The notes below the pieces were generated by a model, which made no database searches, was not told where the DNA came from, and saw only the letters and a program-made list of their open reading frames with translations. The translations under genes and the position numbers were made by a program. Of a stretch of DNA of 38,492 nucleotides, positions 1-7,765 are shown piece by piece; position 1 is the first letter of the stretch, and every line of letters begins with the position of its first letter. This DNA comes from an uncultured Acidimicrobiales bacterium (GTDB lineage: Bacteria; Actinomycetota; Acidimicrobiia; Acidimicrobiales; SHLQ01): contig CALKGG010000025.1 of the NCBI GenBank assembly GCA_938084885.1, forward strand, positions 1-38,492, in the 5' to 3' direction.

Positions 1-357
1 GTTGCCCCAAGCGGGCTAGCTGATGACATCATTCGTCGCGCTGATTCGAACCTTAAGGGGACTGGCGAGACTGTGTTGGGCCACTATGGCGACGACTACA
101 TTGGCCTGGCCCAACAGTGCGGTGCGAGCTACTTCGACATCGGCGATGCGTGGGACGGGCTGAGCGACGCTCAACGGTGGGCCGTAAATCAACGAGTGTT
201 GGATACCGCGATTGCCAATGGCGACCGAATTGTCCTCGCAACGAACCGCACCAGAATCCGGCCCGGGTCGGCTCTCGCTGCCGAGATCGAGTACCTGACG
301 GGCCCGGCGGCTGGGTACCAATGGTTGGACGACGTTACGTTGATACCGGGCGGCTGA
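1..357 (+). CDS. C-terminal toxin tip of an RHS/polymorphic toxin (5' truncated)
   Basis: The reading frame is open from the first base of the window to the TGA at 355-357, so only the last ~118 residues are seen. A GTG at 73 exists, but the frame is open upstream and a continuing larger protein is more likely. The visible part has the pattern LGHY...YIGLAQ..GA..FDIGDAWD.LS.A.RWAVNQR.LD.AI..GDRIVLAT, then RPGSALAAEIEYL near the end. From memory this matches a C-terminal module found at the tips of RHS and other polymorphic toxins in Actinobacteria and Bacteroidetes. Its enzymatic activity is not known to me. It is followed after 2 bases by a small gene that would be its immunity partner, the usual order in such loci. 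The toxin body (RHS repeats) would lie left of the window. Confidence 0.6.
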   Translation, partial: VAPSGLADDIIRRADSNLKGTGETVLGHYGDDYIGLAQQCGASYFDIGDAWDGLSDAQRWAVNQRVLDTAIANGDRIVLATNRTRIRPGSALAAEIEYLTGPAAGYQWLDDVTLIPGG

Positions 358-359
358 CG

Positions 360-776
360 GTGGATGAGCTACTCAGATTCATGGCGTCAAGCTTGATGTT
401 CCTATTCGAGTCTGGTGGATACCGGATTGTTGATTCGCGAGCTCGAGGGACTGCGGGGGACGCCTTGGTTGTTCTGGAGTCTGAGTCCCTGCGACTGAGG
501 CTTGTGCGTGACCGCGCCGAGATGTCTCTTGACTTCCAGCCAAACCCGCCGATCGACGACGATTGGATCGGCGTCGGTGTAGCGCGGCGATGGCTCATTG
601 ACGATCGGCCGGGTTTCGATCATCTCGATGAGTCGGCGGTCGCGTTCCTTCGTGAGCACCTCGAAGACATTGAGGCCGGCTTCGCGAGAGGAGCCGAACG
701 GGGGGCGACCCTCGACCAGTTGCGCTCTGTGCGTGAAGAGCGTGCCGATGAGTTGTTCGGTAGGCCGCCCGGATAA
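360..776 (+). CDS. Probable immunity protein for the upstream toxin tip
   Basis: A 138-residue soluble protein with start GTG at 360, two bases after the stop of the toxin gene; ATG 381 is an alternative start. No signal peptide or membrane segment is seen. The body carries GGYRIVDSR..GT.GDALVVLES..LRLRLVRDRAEMSLDFQP, a beta-rich pattern recalled from small proteins that sit directly after RHS toxin ends. A charged helical C-terminus follows (EHLEDIEAGF, SVREERADELF). The tight spacing suggests co-translation with the toxin, as expected for a toxin and immunity pair. A cytoplasmic immunity role is inferred from position and size; no catalytic motif is visible. The stop TAA overlaps the ATG of the next gene by one base. 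Confidence 0.5.
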   Translation: MDELLRFMASSLMFLFESGGYRIVDSRARGTAGDALVVLESESLRLRLVRDRAEMSLDFQPNPPIDDDWIGVGVARRWLIDDRPGFDHLDESAVAFLREHLEDIEAGFARGAERGATLDQLRSVREERADELFGRPPG

Positions 777-1387
777 TGAGGAGATTCCTGGTCCTCCTTG
801 TGCTCACATCGTTCGCCCTGCTGGGCGCGGTGCCTACTGGCGCGGGGGCGTCTACGGACGGGGCTGCCGGTGGAAACTTCTACCACGGAGGACGTAGTGC
901 CGCGTTCAGCGACTACGGACCTGGGTCGGCTCTAGAAGGCACTAAGAGCGTTGGCGCCCGAGACGTCGTGAGCCCCGGGCACGACTACGACTTGTCTTCC
1001 AGCTTTGTTACCCCAAGAATTCCAGCTTCGCTGGCAGGCTCTCAGCGGACGGCTTTCAGCAACGCAGATTCGATTTATCGGTCTTCAGAGCTCGGCGCGA
1101 TACGCAACGCTCACGCCTCGGGCATAGCTACGGAAGTGCGAATTGGCGGTACGACGGTTCTTTACGAACCAGGGATGCCTGCGAGTGGTATGACACTCTT
1201 CGGCGAAGATGCGTTTGTTCTCGGCCCGCATGCGTTTGTGTCAGAAGCGGAGTTGGCGCAAACGTTACTGCACGAGTCTCATCGCCTAGCGACCTCAGCT
1301 CGCCCAGGAAGCGCCCTCGTCACCTCTGAGACACAGCCGACTTTCGACTTCGCCGTTCAGAACTACCATGCCTTGCTCGGGGGATGA
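776..1387 (+). CDS. Secreted orphan toxin-domain protein
   Basis: A 203-residue protein starting at ATG 776, which overlaps the previous stop (TAATG). Residues 1-25 form a clear signal peptide (MRRF, then a leucine-rich core, ending near AGAS). The C-terminal half has a compact domain: TTVLYEPGMPASGMTLFGEDAFVLGPHAF.S.AELAQTLLHESHRLATS....ALVTSET. The pattern of LxxTLxHExxRL.TS followed by a VTSET segment is recalled from C-terminal domains of RHS-type proteins in Actinobacteria. The HE pair could be catalytic or metal-binding, but that is inference. It differs from normal toxin tips in having its own signal peptide and no long delivery body. It is followed by another small gene that may be its immunity protein. 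It could instead be an ordinary secreted enzyme. Confidence 0.5.
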   Translation: MRRFLVLLVLTSFALLGAVPTGAGASTDGAAGGNFYHGGRSAAFSDYGPGSALEGTKSVGARDVVSPGHDYDLSSSFVTPRIPASLAGSQRTAFSNADSIYRSSELGAIRNAHASGIATEVRIGGTTVLYEPGMPASGMTLFGEDAFVLGPHAFVSEAELAQTLLHESHRLATSARPGSALVTSETQPTFDFAVQNYHALLGG

Positions 1388-1388
1388 T

Positions 1389-1661
1389 GTGAGCAGACGA
1401 GCTTGGATTGACGCAGCACAGCGGGTACTGGCCGGGGAACGAGATGGGATCGCGTGCCCGGTGAACGACGACGCTGATCTAATGGTCGATTGGGTCCCGT
1501 TCGAGACGGAGATCGGCGGCGAGTTCCGCCTTGCCTGCCCGAGATGTGGTGAAACGAACTTTGTGTTGGTTCGTGGTGATAGCCCGACTCCAGCGCGCAG
1601 AGTGCTTGAGTCCGACGAAGCCGAGTCTGCATCAGAGGAGGGCTGCGCATCGGACGGCTGA
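1389..1661 (+). CDS. Small protein with a CPxCG zinc-binding knuckle, possible immunity protein
   Basis: Start GTG at 1389, one base after the TGA of the secreted toxin-domain gene; 90 residues. An in-frame ATG at 1368 would overlap the upstream gene and is less likely. The sequence shows AQRVLAGERDGIACPVNDDADLMVDW, then GEFRLACPRCGETNFVLV. The first part carries a single Cys (ACPVND) and the second is a CPRCG knuckle, so the two halves could together bind a metal. This layout is common in small immunity-type proteins that accompany polymorphic toxins, and the position directly after a toxin-domain gene fits that. The acidic C-terminus (ESDEAESASEEG) is probably disordered. The function is inferred from context only. 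Confidence 0.5.
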   Translation: MSRRAWIDAAQRVLAGERDGIACPVNDDADLMVDWVPFETEIGGEFRLACPRCGETNFVLVRGDSPTPARRVLESDEAESASEEGCASDG

Positions 1662-1733
1662 TTGGCTTTCTTGCGGCGCTGCGCCGCCTACTTCTGCTGA
1701 GGAGTAGACAGCGGCTCGAAGGGGGATCGAGCG

Positions 1734-1880
1734 TTAGCTGGCGGCGGGTTGTTGCCAGCGGTGGGCGTGGGCTCGGTGGGTGATGGCTTCGAAGATGAGT
1801 TTTAGGTCGTCGGGGGGTGGGCGTTCGTTGTGGTCGAAGACGAGCGAGTCTGCGCTGGTGTTGAGGGCGAGTGCGACTAG
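1734..1880 (-). pseudogene. 3' relic of an XRE-family regulator
   Basis: The 215 bases between the cassette region and the response regulator hold no intact gene. On the minus strand a frame ending at TAA 1734-1736 reads LVALALNTSADSLVFDHNER, then PPPDDLKLIFEAITHRAHAH. This resembles the C-terminus of Actinobacterial XRE-type regulators (a SADSLVFD.xER..DDLKLxFEAI pattern, recalled from the family). The helix-turn-helix part is missing: the frame runs into the antisense of the response regulator gene with no start or HTH. It is best read as a remnant left when flanking DNA was rearranged. No other feature is seen from 1662 to 1733. Confidence 0.45.
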
Positions 1881-2500
1881 TCGATGCCGTGATCGATCGC
1901 GTATCGGATGAGCTCTTGCTTTCGGTTGAGCTGGAGTTTGTTCAAGATGTTGCGAACATGGTTCTCCACGGTCTTTGCCGAAATGAAGAGCGTTTCGCCG
2001 ATCTCTTTATAGGTGTGGCCCCGCGCCACATATTGGAGAACCTCACGCTCGCGTTCTGACAACGCTTCGCCGGGGATCTCGGCCTTGTGGAGACGCCGAA
2101 ACTCGGTGAGCACAAGGGCTGCGAGCGATGCCGAAAACACCGGCTCACCCTTCGATGCCTTCCACAGCTGCTCACGCAACTCGCCCGCTTCCGTCGACTT
2201 GACGAGGTATCCAAGCGCCCCGGCCGCAATCGCATCGAGCAGATCGGATTCGGCCTCAGAGACCGTCAACATCACGACGGGCACCTTCCCGTCAACCGCC
2301 TTCACGAGCGCGATCCCGCCACCCTCTGGCATGTGCAGATCCGACAAGACAAGGTCCGGGTCGGTCGCCTCGATCACCGCGAGCGCTTCCTTTGCGTCAG
2401 CCGCTTCGCCAACGACGGTGAAGTTCTCGCCGAGATCCGCCCGCAAACCGGATCGCCAAATGGAATGGTCGTCTGCAATGACCACCTTCACCGCTGTCAT
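1877..2500 (-). CDS. NarL/FixJ-family response regulator
   Basis: A 207-residue cytoplasmic transcription regulator. The receiver domain is residues 1-120: acidic pair D10-D11 (VIADDHS), phosphoacceptor D54 in VLSDLHMP, T79 and K101. The LuxR-type helix-turn-helix is about residues 147-205 (LSEREREVLQYVARGHTYKEI, then ISAKTVENHVRNIL). ATG 2500 was chosen because it places the receiver motif at the N-terminus; longer frames run back into the kinase gene. It lies 58 bases downstream of the sensor kinase on the same strand and is almost certainly its partner. Target genes cannot be read from the sequence. The divergent acyltransferase promoter region beyond the kinase, with its inverted repeat, is one candidate. 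Confidence 0.9.
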   Translation of the reverse strand: MTAVKVVIADDHSIWRSGLRADLGENFTVVGEAADAKEALAVIEATDPDLVLSDLHMPEGGGIALVKAVDGKVPVVMLTVSEAESDLLDAIAAGALGYLVKSTEAGELREQLWKASKGEPVFSASLAALVLTEFRRLHKAEIPGEALSEREREVLQYVARGHTYKEIGETLFISAKTVENHVRNILNKLQLNRKQELIRYAIDHGID

Positions 2501-2558
2501 ACGTCGAATCTCCCAACGTCGATAACCGAATAACTGTCGATACCTGCGTTCATCGTGC

Positions 2559-3695
2559 TCACACCCATAGCTGCACTTCAGCTCCCCGACCGGGCGTGCT
2601 CGTAATGTCGGCAAAACCGCCCACTTCCTCAACCCTGCCGCGAATCGATGACGAAATCCCGATCGATTCGGTAACCGTTGCTGGATCGAAGCCGCTCCCA
2701 TCGTCCTTGATGCTCACAAAGACCGTCGCAGCTTCGGCCCCCGCCGGCTTTGCGGTGAACGAGTCGTCCGCTGGCTCGGCATAGATCGTCACCATGGTTG
2801 CGTGCCCGTGCTTGCCCGCATTGGTGAGCGCCTCGCCAACCGCTCCCGTCAACGCAGACACGAGCCCTTCGTCAAGTACCGGGAAGTCCTGTGCAACAAC
2901 CACGCGCACTTTGCACAGCGGATGCAGTCGTTCGTGGCGGGCCGCTAAGCGCCGCATCGACGGTTCGAACGCAACCTGTTGGCCAATGTCGGCCCCGTGT
3001 CGAGACCCAGCGAGGAAACCGCGCAAATCATGCTCTTGATCTCGGGCTAACGCCGCGAGTTCGTCGTCATTCGAACGGCGTTGGATCACCGCCAAGGTCT
3101 GGAGAACCCCGTCGTGCAGCTCGCGCACGACTTCTTCGCGGGCACGAGCGACCGAGATTTGCGCCTCGGCACGACGCAGTCGGGTCACGACATAACCTGC
3201 GAGCGTCCCGGTGATCACCCACAGGCCTAGCTTGGACAGGGCCGCGAGCTCGCTGTCGCTCCGGTCGAGCACGATGCTCTCGGAATAGAAACCAGCCGCG
3301 CCGACGAACAACGAGCTGATGAACCCGGCGCGTGCGCCGAACAGCAATCCCGCCGACATGATCCCCGCCGCAGGCCAACTCCACGGCAGCGATTGGACGC
3401 GTTCGCTGCTGTAGACAAACGAGTCGCCCAGCAAAACCACGATCCCGACCGAGAGCTCGAACAACACGGCGGTGGTGCTGAAACGGTCAAAGGGAATCGT
3501 GGCGCTCGGCCAGCTCGTCAACGACACGGTGGTGAGGGCCATCAAGCCCAGCAGTGCCCAGGCCACCGGCTCGCGAATCAGGTCGTCGCGAGACAACGCG
3601 ACCCCAAGCGTCGCGTAGGCGAGCGTCGCCCCCCGAAACACCGACAGCACTCTAAGGAGTCCGCCGACTAGCGCGAGCTCGCTCTCGGGGCTCAC
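2559..3695 (-). CDS. Membrane sensor histidine kinase, NarX/DegS-like (HisKA_3)
   Basis: About 378 residues. Residues 1-175 hold roughly five or six hydrophobic segments with no large extracellular domain, suggesting that it senses within or at the membrane. A short linker (RLRRAEAQISVARAREEVV) leads to the dimerisation and phosphoacceptor helix with H194 in RELHDGVLQTLAVIQRR. The ATPase domain has its N-box around N292 (GEALTNAGKH) and its G-box at DDGSGFDP (~331-338). These are the HPK7/HisKA_3 signatures that pair with NarL-type regulators. The assigned start is GTG 3693-3695, which lies inside a 10-bp hairpin, so a downstream start such as GTG at V16 or V19 is possible. The response regulator follows on the same strand. 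Confidence 0.88.
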   Translation of the reverse strand: MSPESELALVGGLLRVLSVFRGATLAYATLGVALSRDDLIREPVAWALLGLMALTTVSLTSWPSATIPFDRFSTTAVLFELSVGIVVLLGDSFVYSSERVQSLPWSWPAAGIMSAGLLFGARAGFISSLFVGAAGFYSESIVLDRSDSELAALSKLGLWVITGTLAGYVVTRLRRAEAQISVARAREEVVRELHDGVLQTLAVIQRRSNDDELAALARDQEHDLRGFLAGSRHGADIGQQVAFEPSMRRLAARHERLHPLCKVRVVVAQDFPVLDEGLVSALTGAVGEALTNAGKHGHATMVTIYAEPADDSFTAKPAGAEAATVFVSIKDDGSGFDPATVTESIGISSSIRGRVEEVGGFADITSTPGRGAEVQLWV

Positions 3696-3714
3696 CTTCG
3701 CTGACGAAGGTGAG
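3691..3714. repeat. Perfect 10-bp inverted repeat over the kinase start
   Basis: CTCACCTTCG at 3691-3700 and CGAAGGTGAG at 3705-3714 are exact reverse complements around a 4-base spacer CTGA. The GTG start assigned to the kinase (3693-3695) is inside one arm. In RNA it would form a stable stem in the kinase leader; as DNA it could be an operator for a dimeric regulator. Confidence 0.6.
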
Positions 3715-3782
3715 CCGAACGGCCTAATGGGTGAAGGTTCTGTGGCGTCGATCTCCTAAGCATCCCATCCCCCAGCGCTCTT

Positions 3783-3797
3783 TGGGGGAAACCCCCA
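3783..3797. promoter_or_regulatory. Inverted repeat in the divergent kinase/acyltransferase intergenic region
   Basis: TGGGGGAAACCCCCA is a 15-base perfect palindrome (6-bp arms, AAA spacer) about 37 bases before the acyltransferase start. There is no T-tract and the flanking genes are divergent, so an operator is more likely than a terminator. The rest of 3715-3833 shows no gene. A binding role for the neighbouring response regulator is a guess. Confidence 0.4.
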
Positions 3798-3833
3798 GGG
3801 TTCAAACCATTCATCCTCTGGCTGAATAGGGAC

Positions 3834-5165
3834 ATGACGACGAAGATGACCTCTCCAGCAACTCCAACACTCGCCTCCATGGCGGCGGCAGCCAAGTCCG
3901 ATCGCAACCGTGCAATCGACTTTTACCGCGTCGTCGCCATGCTGTTCGTTGCGCTCGGCCATTGGCTTGCTTTGGTCGCCGTGACCGACCCAACCAACGG
4001 CGACGTTGTCGGTGGCAACGCCATCGAGTTCGTACCCGGCCTTGGCTGGATCAGCTGGGTCATGCAGGTCATGCCGCTCTTCTTCGTCGTCGGCGGGTTC
4101 TCGTCGGCAATGTCGCTCGACTCACACAACCGAAAAGGCGGCAACGCGCCGGACTGGATCGCAGCCCGTCTCCGCCGGATGCTTCCCCCAGCTGTCCTGC
4201 TCGCCGGCACCTGGCTCGTGATCATTGCGGGCGGCGCTGCTGCCGGCCAGCTCGAAATCGCCGGCCTTGCCCTCCAGGCCGGAGCGGTTCCGCTGTGGTT
4301 CCTCGCGAACTACACGATCGACACCGCGCTCGCCCCGTTCGTCCTCCCGCGATTCCGCACGAACCCTCGCCTCGTCGGTGGAGGCCTCATTGGTGCCTTC
4401 ATCATCTTCGAACTCATGCGCATCGCCGGTGTGCCTGCGCTTCCCCACATCAACTGGGTGCTCGGCTGGCTGATCTTCCAGGTCATGGGCATGGCATGGC
4501 GCGACGGATTGCTCCCCAGCGGCGCCACGTTGAAGGCGGCTGCTGCCAGCATGTGGGCAGCCACTGTTGCACTCGTGCTCTCGGGTGGCCCGTGGACGGT
4601 CACGATGGTCAACGTTGCTGGCATCGAGAACTCGCCGACCAACCCGCCGACCCTCAGCTTGCTCACCTTCGGAGCCGCATACAGCCTCACCGCAATCGCT
4701 TTCGCCCCACGCATCTCGGCAGCATTGGCCACTCGTCCGAAAGCGTGGGCTGGCGTTGTTGGCGCAAACACCGTTGCGATGAGCGTCTACCTCTGGCACA
4801 TGACCGCAGCGGTCATCGTCGGTGCAGCAATGCACTTCACCGTCGGCCTGCCCAGCCACGTTGTTGGTTCACTCGACTGGTGGCTCTTTAAGATCCCGAC
4901 CGTTCTGCTGTCGACCATTGTCCTGGCTCCAATCGTGGTCCTTGTGTCGAAGGTCGAACGCAACGCACTGCTCGCCCCCCGTCGGCCATGGAACGGCAAC
5001 CTCGCCTCGATCTTTACCGTCGCGATCATCACCTCGATGGCCCTCAAGCTGTGGTCCGGTGGCGAACTCGTCACCGCAGTACCTTCGCTCGCCGTCCTCG
5101 TTGCCTTTGGTGTCACGATCCTGCGTCCAACCAAGGTCGAGCCACAAGCAGCCGAGGTTCGCTAG
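3834..5165 (+). CDS. Acyltransferase-3 family membrane protein
   Basis: A 443-residue integral membrane protein with about ten hydrophobic segments. The family signature is at the N-terminus: RNRAIDFYRVVAMLFVALGHW (residues ~24-44) carries the R..D..R and GH elements of Acyltransf_3 proteins. Next come MPLFFVVGGFSSA and an arginine-rich RLRRMLPP loop, both typical of this family. Members move acyl groups onto extracytoplasmic sugars, peptidoglycan or lipids. The substrate here cannot be read. The short N-terminal stretch (residues 1-23) is polar and cytoplasmic. The gene stands alone, divergent from the two-component system and ending 6 bases from the convergent hydratase gene. ATG 3834 is the first start in frame; no strong Shine-Dalgarno sequence is visible. 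Confidence 0.85.
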   Translation: MTTKMTSPATPTLASMAAAAKSDRNRAIDFYRVVAMLFVALGHWLALVAVTDPTNGDVVGGNAIEFVPGLGWISWVMQVMPLFFVVGGFSSAMSLDSHNRKGGNAPDWIAARLRRMLPPAVLLAGTWLVIIAGGAAAGQLEIAGLALQAGAVPLWFLANYTIDTALAPFVLPRFRTNPRLVGGGLIGAFIIFELMRIAGVPALPHINWVLGWLIFQVMGMAWRDGLLPSGATLKAAAASMWAATVALVLSGGPWTVTMVNVAGIENSPTNPPTLSLLTFGAAYSLTAIAFAPRISAALATRPKAWAGVVGANTVAMSVYLWHMTAAVIVGAAMHFTVGLPSHVVGSLDWWLFKIPTVLLSTIVLAPIVVLVSKVERNALLAPRRPWNGNLASIFTVAIITSMALKLWSGGELVTAVPSLAVLVAFGVTILRPTKVEPQAAEVR

Positions 5166-5171
5166 AGCTCG

Positions 5172-5969
5172 CTAGTTCGGTGCAGTTCTCGTCACGGTGA
5201 CCTCACCAAAGCCGCTAAAGGTCGCGGTTGCGGTCGAACCCGCCGGCAAGAGCTCGGCACCCGTGCACGTGCCCGAAAAGACGAACTCGTTTGCGCAGAG
5301 TCCGATTTGGCGGGCGCTGAGGTGATTGACCAGCCATTCGAGAGAACGCCATGGGTCGCCGAGTATGTCGGCCCCACGGCCGGACGAGACCACCTCATCA
5401 TCGATGGCCAGCGTGACCTCGACGTCGGCCAATAGTGGGCAGTGCTCTGCGCCGACCGGGTCACCGAAAACAACGCCACCATTTTGTCCCGAGTCGGCAA
5501 TGAGGCTGAGATAGTCGACAGCAAGCCAGTCGGTGTAGCGAGAGCTGACGATTTCGAACGACGGGATGACCGCGAGCGTGGCCTCCTTCAACTCGTCGAG
5601 GGAGTACAACTCGTCGCGGGGAGGAAGGTTCTTTCCCAAGACGAACGCGAACTCGCTTTCGAGCAACGGCGTGCGGAGCGCGTTGTGCGGCAACAGTTCC
5701 GGACCGTAGACCGTTCCATCGAAGATCCGGCCAGGGAACGGTTCGGGGCAATTCAGAATTTGCATGGCCCGAGTCGAGGTGCACCCTACTTTCCACCCAA
5801 TTGATTCCCAGCCGAGCTGCTCGGCGTGGGCAGTGGCGATCTTGTGCGCCGACCCCGGATCGGTTGGCGTGCAGTCGCCGAGATCGTCGATATGGCTCAC
5901 CGCAAGACGCGCGTTAGTGAGGCGCTGTGCCGCTGTTGTGATCTGTTCGCGTGTCAACGAGCGAGCCAT
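5172..5969 (-). CDS. 2-keto-4-pentenoate hydratase / FAA-hydrolase family enzyme
   Basis: A 265-residue soluble protein from ATG 5969; a TTG start at 6008 would add 13 residues but lies in the promoter region of the divergent tpx gene. It matches the MhpD/DmpE type of the fumarylacetoacetase superfamily: WKVGCTS (~62-68), GRIFDGTVYGP, LLESEFAFVLGKNLPP with the metal-binding E-x-E type residues, IPSFEIVSSRY and DSGQNGGVVFGDP. Members hydrate or decarboxylate 2-keto acids in aromatic meta-cleavage pathways. No other meta-cleavage genes are nearby, although a Rieske oxygenase lies 4.3 kb away, so the in vivo substrate is open. It ends convergently 6 bases from the acyltransferase stop. Confidence 0.82.
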   Translation of the reverse strand: MARSLTREQITTAAQRLTNARLAVSHIDDLGDCTPTDPGSAHKIATAHAEQLGWESIGWKVGCTSTRAMQILNCPEPFPGRIFDGTVYGPELLPHNALRTPLLESEFAFVLGKNLPPRDELYSLDELKEATLAVIPSFEIVSSRYTDWLAVDYLSLIADSGQNGGVVFGDPVGAEHCPLLADVEVTLAIDDEVVSSGRGADILGDPWRSLEWLVNHLSARQIGLCANEFVFSGTCTGAELLPAGSTATATFSGFGEVTVTRTAPN

Positions 5970-6021
5970 GCCCGAAAGGTCTATCAGCTCGGTCGAACAG
6001 CGCGCCAAGAAACCGGAGCGC

Positions 6022-6049
6022 TAGTGTGATCGCCACATCAATCGAGGAG
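6022..6049 (+). promoter_or_regulatory. Putative tpx -10 box and ribosome-binding site
   Basis: TAGTGT at 6022-6027 fits the TANNNT -10 pattern, and GAGGAG at 6044-6049 is a strong Shine-Dalgarno sequence 10 bases before the tpx ATG. No convincing -35 is seen. This is one of the few genes here that appears to have a normal leader. Confidence 0.4.
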
Positions 6050-6059
6050 AAATCAATTC

Positions 6060-6560
6060 ATGGCTGAAACAGCACTTCGCGGCAACCCAGTACAGACCTC
6101 CGGGGACCTCCCCGCCGTGGGAGCAGCTGCCCCGTCGTTCACGCTCACCGGCTCCGACCTCAGCGCAGTGACCTCTGAAGACCTCGCGGGACAGCGGGTC
6201 GTGCTCAACATCTTCCCGTCGGTCGACACGCCGACATGCGCCACCAGCGTTCGCACCTTCAACGAGCGTGCATCGGAAATGGACAACACCACGGTGCTCT
6301 GCGTTTCCGCTGACCTTCCGTTCGCTCAGGGCCGCTTCTGCGGCGCCGAAGGCATCGAGAACGTCAAGACCGCATCGACGTTCAAGAACGCAGAGTTCCT
6401 CACCAACTACGGCGTTGGCATGGTCGACGGGCCACTCGAAGGCCTGTGCGCACGCGCAGTCGTCGTACTCGACGAGTCCGGCAATGTCGTCCACCAAGAG
6501 CTCGTCTCGGAAATCGCCGACGAGCCCAACTACGACGCAGCCATCAACGCACTCGGCTAG
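6060..6560 (+). CDS. tpx: Thiol peroxidase (atypical 2-Cys peroxiredoxin)
   Basis: A 166-residue cytoplasmic peroxiredoxin that reduces hydrogen peroxide and organic hydroperoxides with electrons from thioredoxin. The peroxidatic cysteine is C60 in FPSVDTPTCATSVRTFN and the resolving cysteine is C94 in AQGRFCGAEGIENV, the spacing typical of Tpx. PAVGAAAPSFTLT near the N-terminus and the full length fit the family. ATG 6060 has a good GAGGAG site upstream. It is followed after 10 bases by a membrane protein gene and may be co-transcribed with the FHA gene, although no functional link is evident. Confidence 0.95.
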   Translation: MAETALRGNPVQTSGDLPAVGAAAPSFTLTGSDLSAVTSEDLAGQRVVLNIFPSVDTPTCATSVRTFNERASEMDNTTVLCVSADLPFAQGRFCGAEGIENVKTASTFKNAEFLTNYGVGMVDGPLEGLCARAVVVLDESGNVVHQELVSEIADEPNYDAAINALG

Positions 6561-6570
6561 GGACGCACGA

Positions 6571-7011
6571 ATGAGAGGTCCCTCGACCGGACCGACGATC
6601 ACCGCCGGGCTGGTCGCGGGGTTTCTCGCCGTCACATCGCTCGTACTGCCATGGTTCGACCTTCTTGGACGTGAGCGGTCAAGCATCGACATTCTCCGGA
6701 GCGCCAGCGCGCTCGACGTCCTCGAAGGATCCGTCAAAGTCGTCGTCATCGGCGGCTGGCTTCTCGCCCCGATCTCGGTTTCAGCAGCGATGCTCCTCGC
6801 CGCGTCCGGCCGGCATCGAATCTCGGCGATGTTGTTGCTCCCTGTCGGCGCAATCACGATCCTTATCGTCGGCGCAAGCTTCTTCGTAGACGAGGTCGAA
6901 CTCGCGTGGGGAGCATTCATCGGGCTGCTCTCCGCGCTCACTGCGTCGATTCTTGCGATCATGGTGCTCACACGCCCCCGTCCCACGAACGCCCCGGGAG
7001 GTTCGACATGA
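6571..7011 (+). CDS. Small four-helix membrane protein of unknown function
   Basis: A 146-residue protein starting at ATG 6571, 10 bases after tpx. Four hydrophobic segments are visible (about residues 10-30, 57-80, 86-106 and 111-131), joined by short loops; the first loop includes PWFDLLGRERSSIDILRSA. I do not recognise a family beyond the general look of small Actinobacterial membrane proteins. Its TGA overlaps the ATG of the FHA gene (ATGA), so the two are likely co-translated and may work together at the membrane. Confidence 0.7.
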   Translation: MRGPSTGPTITAGLVAGFLAVTSLVLPWFDLLGRERSSIDILRSASALDVLEGSVKVVVIGGWLLAPISVSAAMLLAASGRHRISAMLLLPVGAITILIVGASFFVDEVELAWGAFIGLLSALTASILAIMVLTRPRPTNAPGGST

Positions 7012-7718
7012 GCGAGCTCCACATCTTTTTCATCGACGAACTCACCGCCGCGCACGCTGGTGATGTGATCACGTTCGGTCGCAGTGGCGACATTGAAGTC
7101 GACGAAGCAAACCAATACATGCACCGGATCGTCGGTACGTTCTTCGACCGCGACAACGTCTGGTGGCTCACCAATAACAGCAAGCACGGCAACCTCACCC
7201 TCGCCGGCGACGGAGGACGCCTCACTCGCCTTCCGCCCGGTGCCGTGACCGCCCTCACCGAAATCACCGGAGCGGTGCGCTTCGACGCCGGACCCTCGAC
7301 CTATGAGCTTGGCTGGACGCTTCCCGGCCAGGATCCAATGATGCCACCAACGTCACACACGGGTACCGGTGACGATTTCGGTGCCTCTCCCGATCAAACC
7401 CGCCAGTTCGGTGTCGTCAACCTCAACCACGAACAACGGCAGTTGCTTGTTGCGCTCGCCGAAGCGTCGCTCGTCGACCCCACGGCGCCCTCGACCGACT
7501 TGCCCGCGAACGCGGCCGTGGCGCATCGACTTGGGTGGTCGGCCAAAAAGCTCGACCGCAAGCTCGACTACCTCTGCGCCCGCTTAGCAACCGAAGGGGT
7601 CCGCGGTCTACGGGGCGAAAAAGGCTTCGAAGCAATCGATCGTCGCAGCCGCCTTGTCGAGCACGCAACGTCGTCGGGGATGATTAGTGCCGAAGATCTC
7701 GACATCATCAACGAATAG
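7008..7718 (+). CDS. FHA-domain protein with a C-terminal helical domain
   Basis: A 236-residue soluble protein. An FHA-like fold lies at about residues 15-100: VITFGRSGDIEVDEANQYMHR has the GRxxxxDI..D....HR elements that bind phosphothreonine peptides, with LTNNSKHGNLTL giving the conserved N region. After a polar linker (~115-140) a helical C-terminal domain begins at VVNLNHEQRQLLVALAEASL and contains AHRLGWSAKKLDRKLDYLCARL, which looks like a winged-helix or helix-turn-helix unit. A phosphorylation-dependent regulator is the natural reading, but no Ser/Thr kinase is in the window. The ATG at 7008 overlaps the stop of the membrane protein gene. The PPC-domain protein follows 89 bases later. 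Confidence 0.72.
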   Translation: MSELHIFFIDELTAAHAGDVITFGRSGDIEVDEANQYMHRIVGTFFDRDNVWWLTNNSKHGNLTLAGDGGRLTRLPPGAVTALTEITGAVRFDAGPSTYELGWTLPGQDPMMPPTSHTGTGDDFGASPDQTRQFGVVNLNHEQRQLLVALAEASLVDPTAPSTDLPANAAVAHRLGWSAKKLDRKLDYLCARLATEGVRGLRGEKGFEAIDRRSRLVEHATSSGMISAEDLDIINE

Positions 7719-7765
7719 ACGTGTAGAAATCCCTCAATAGCGTTGGCGATTTGGTCGAGGGAATA

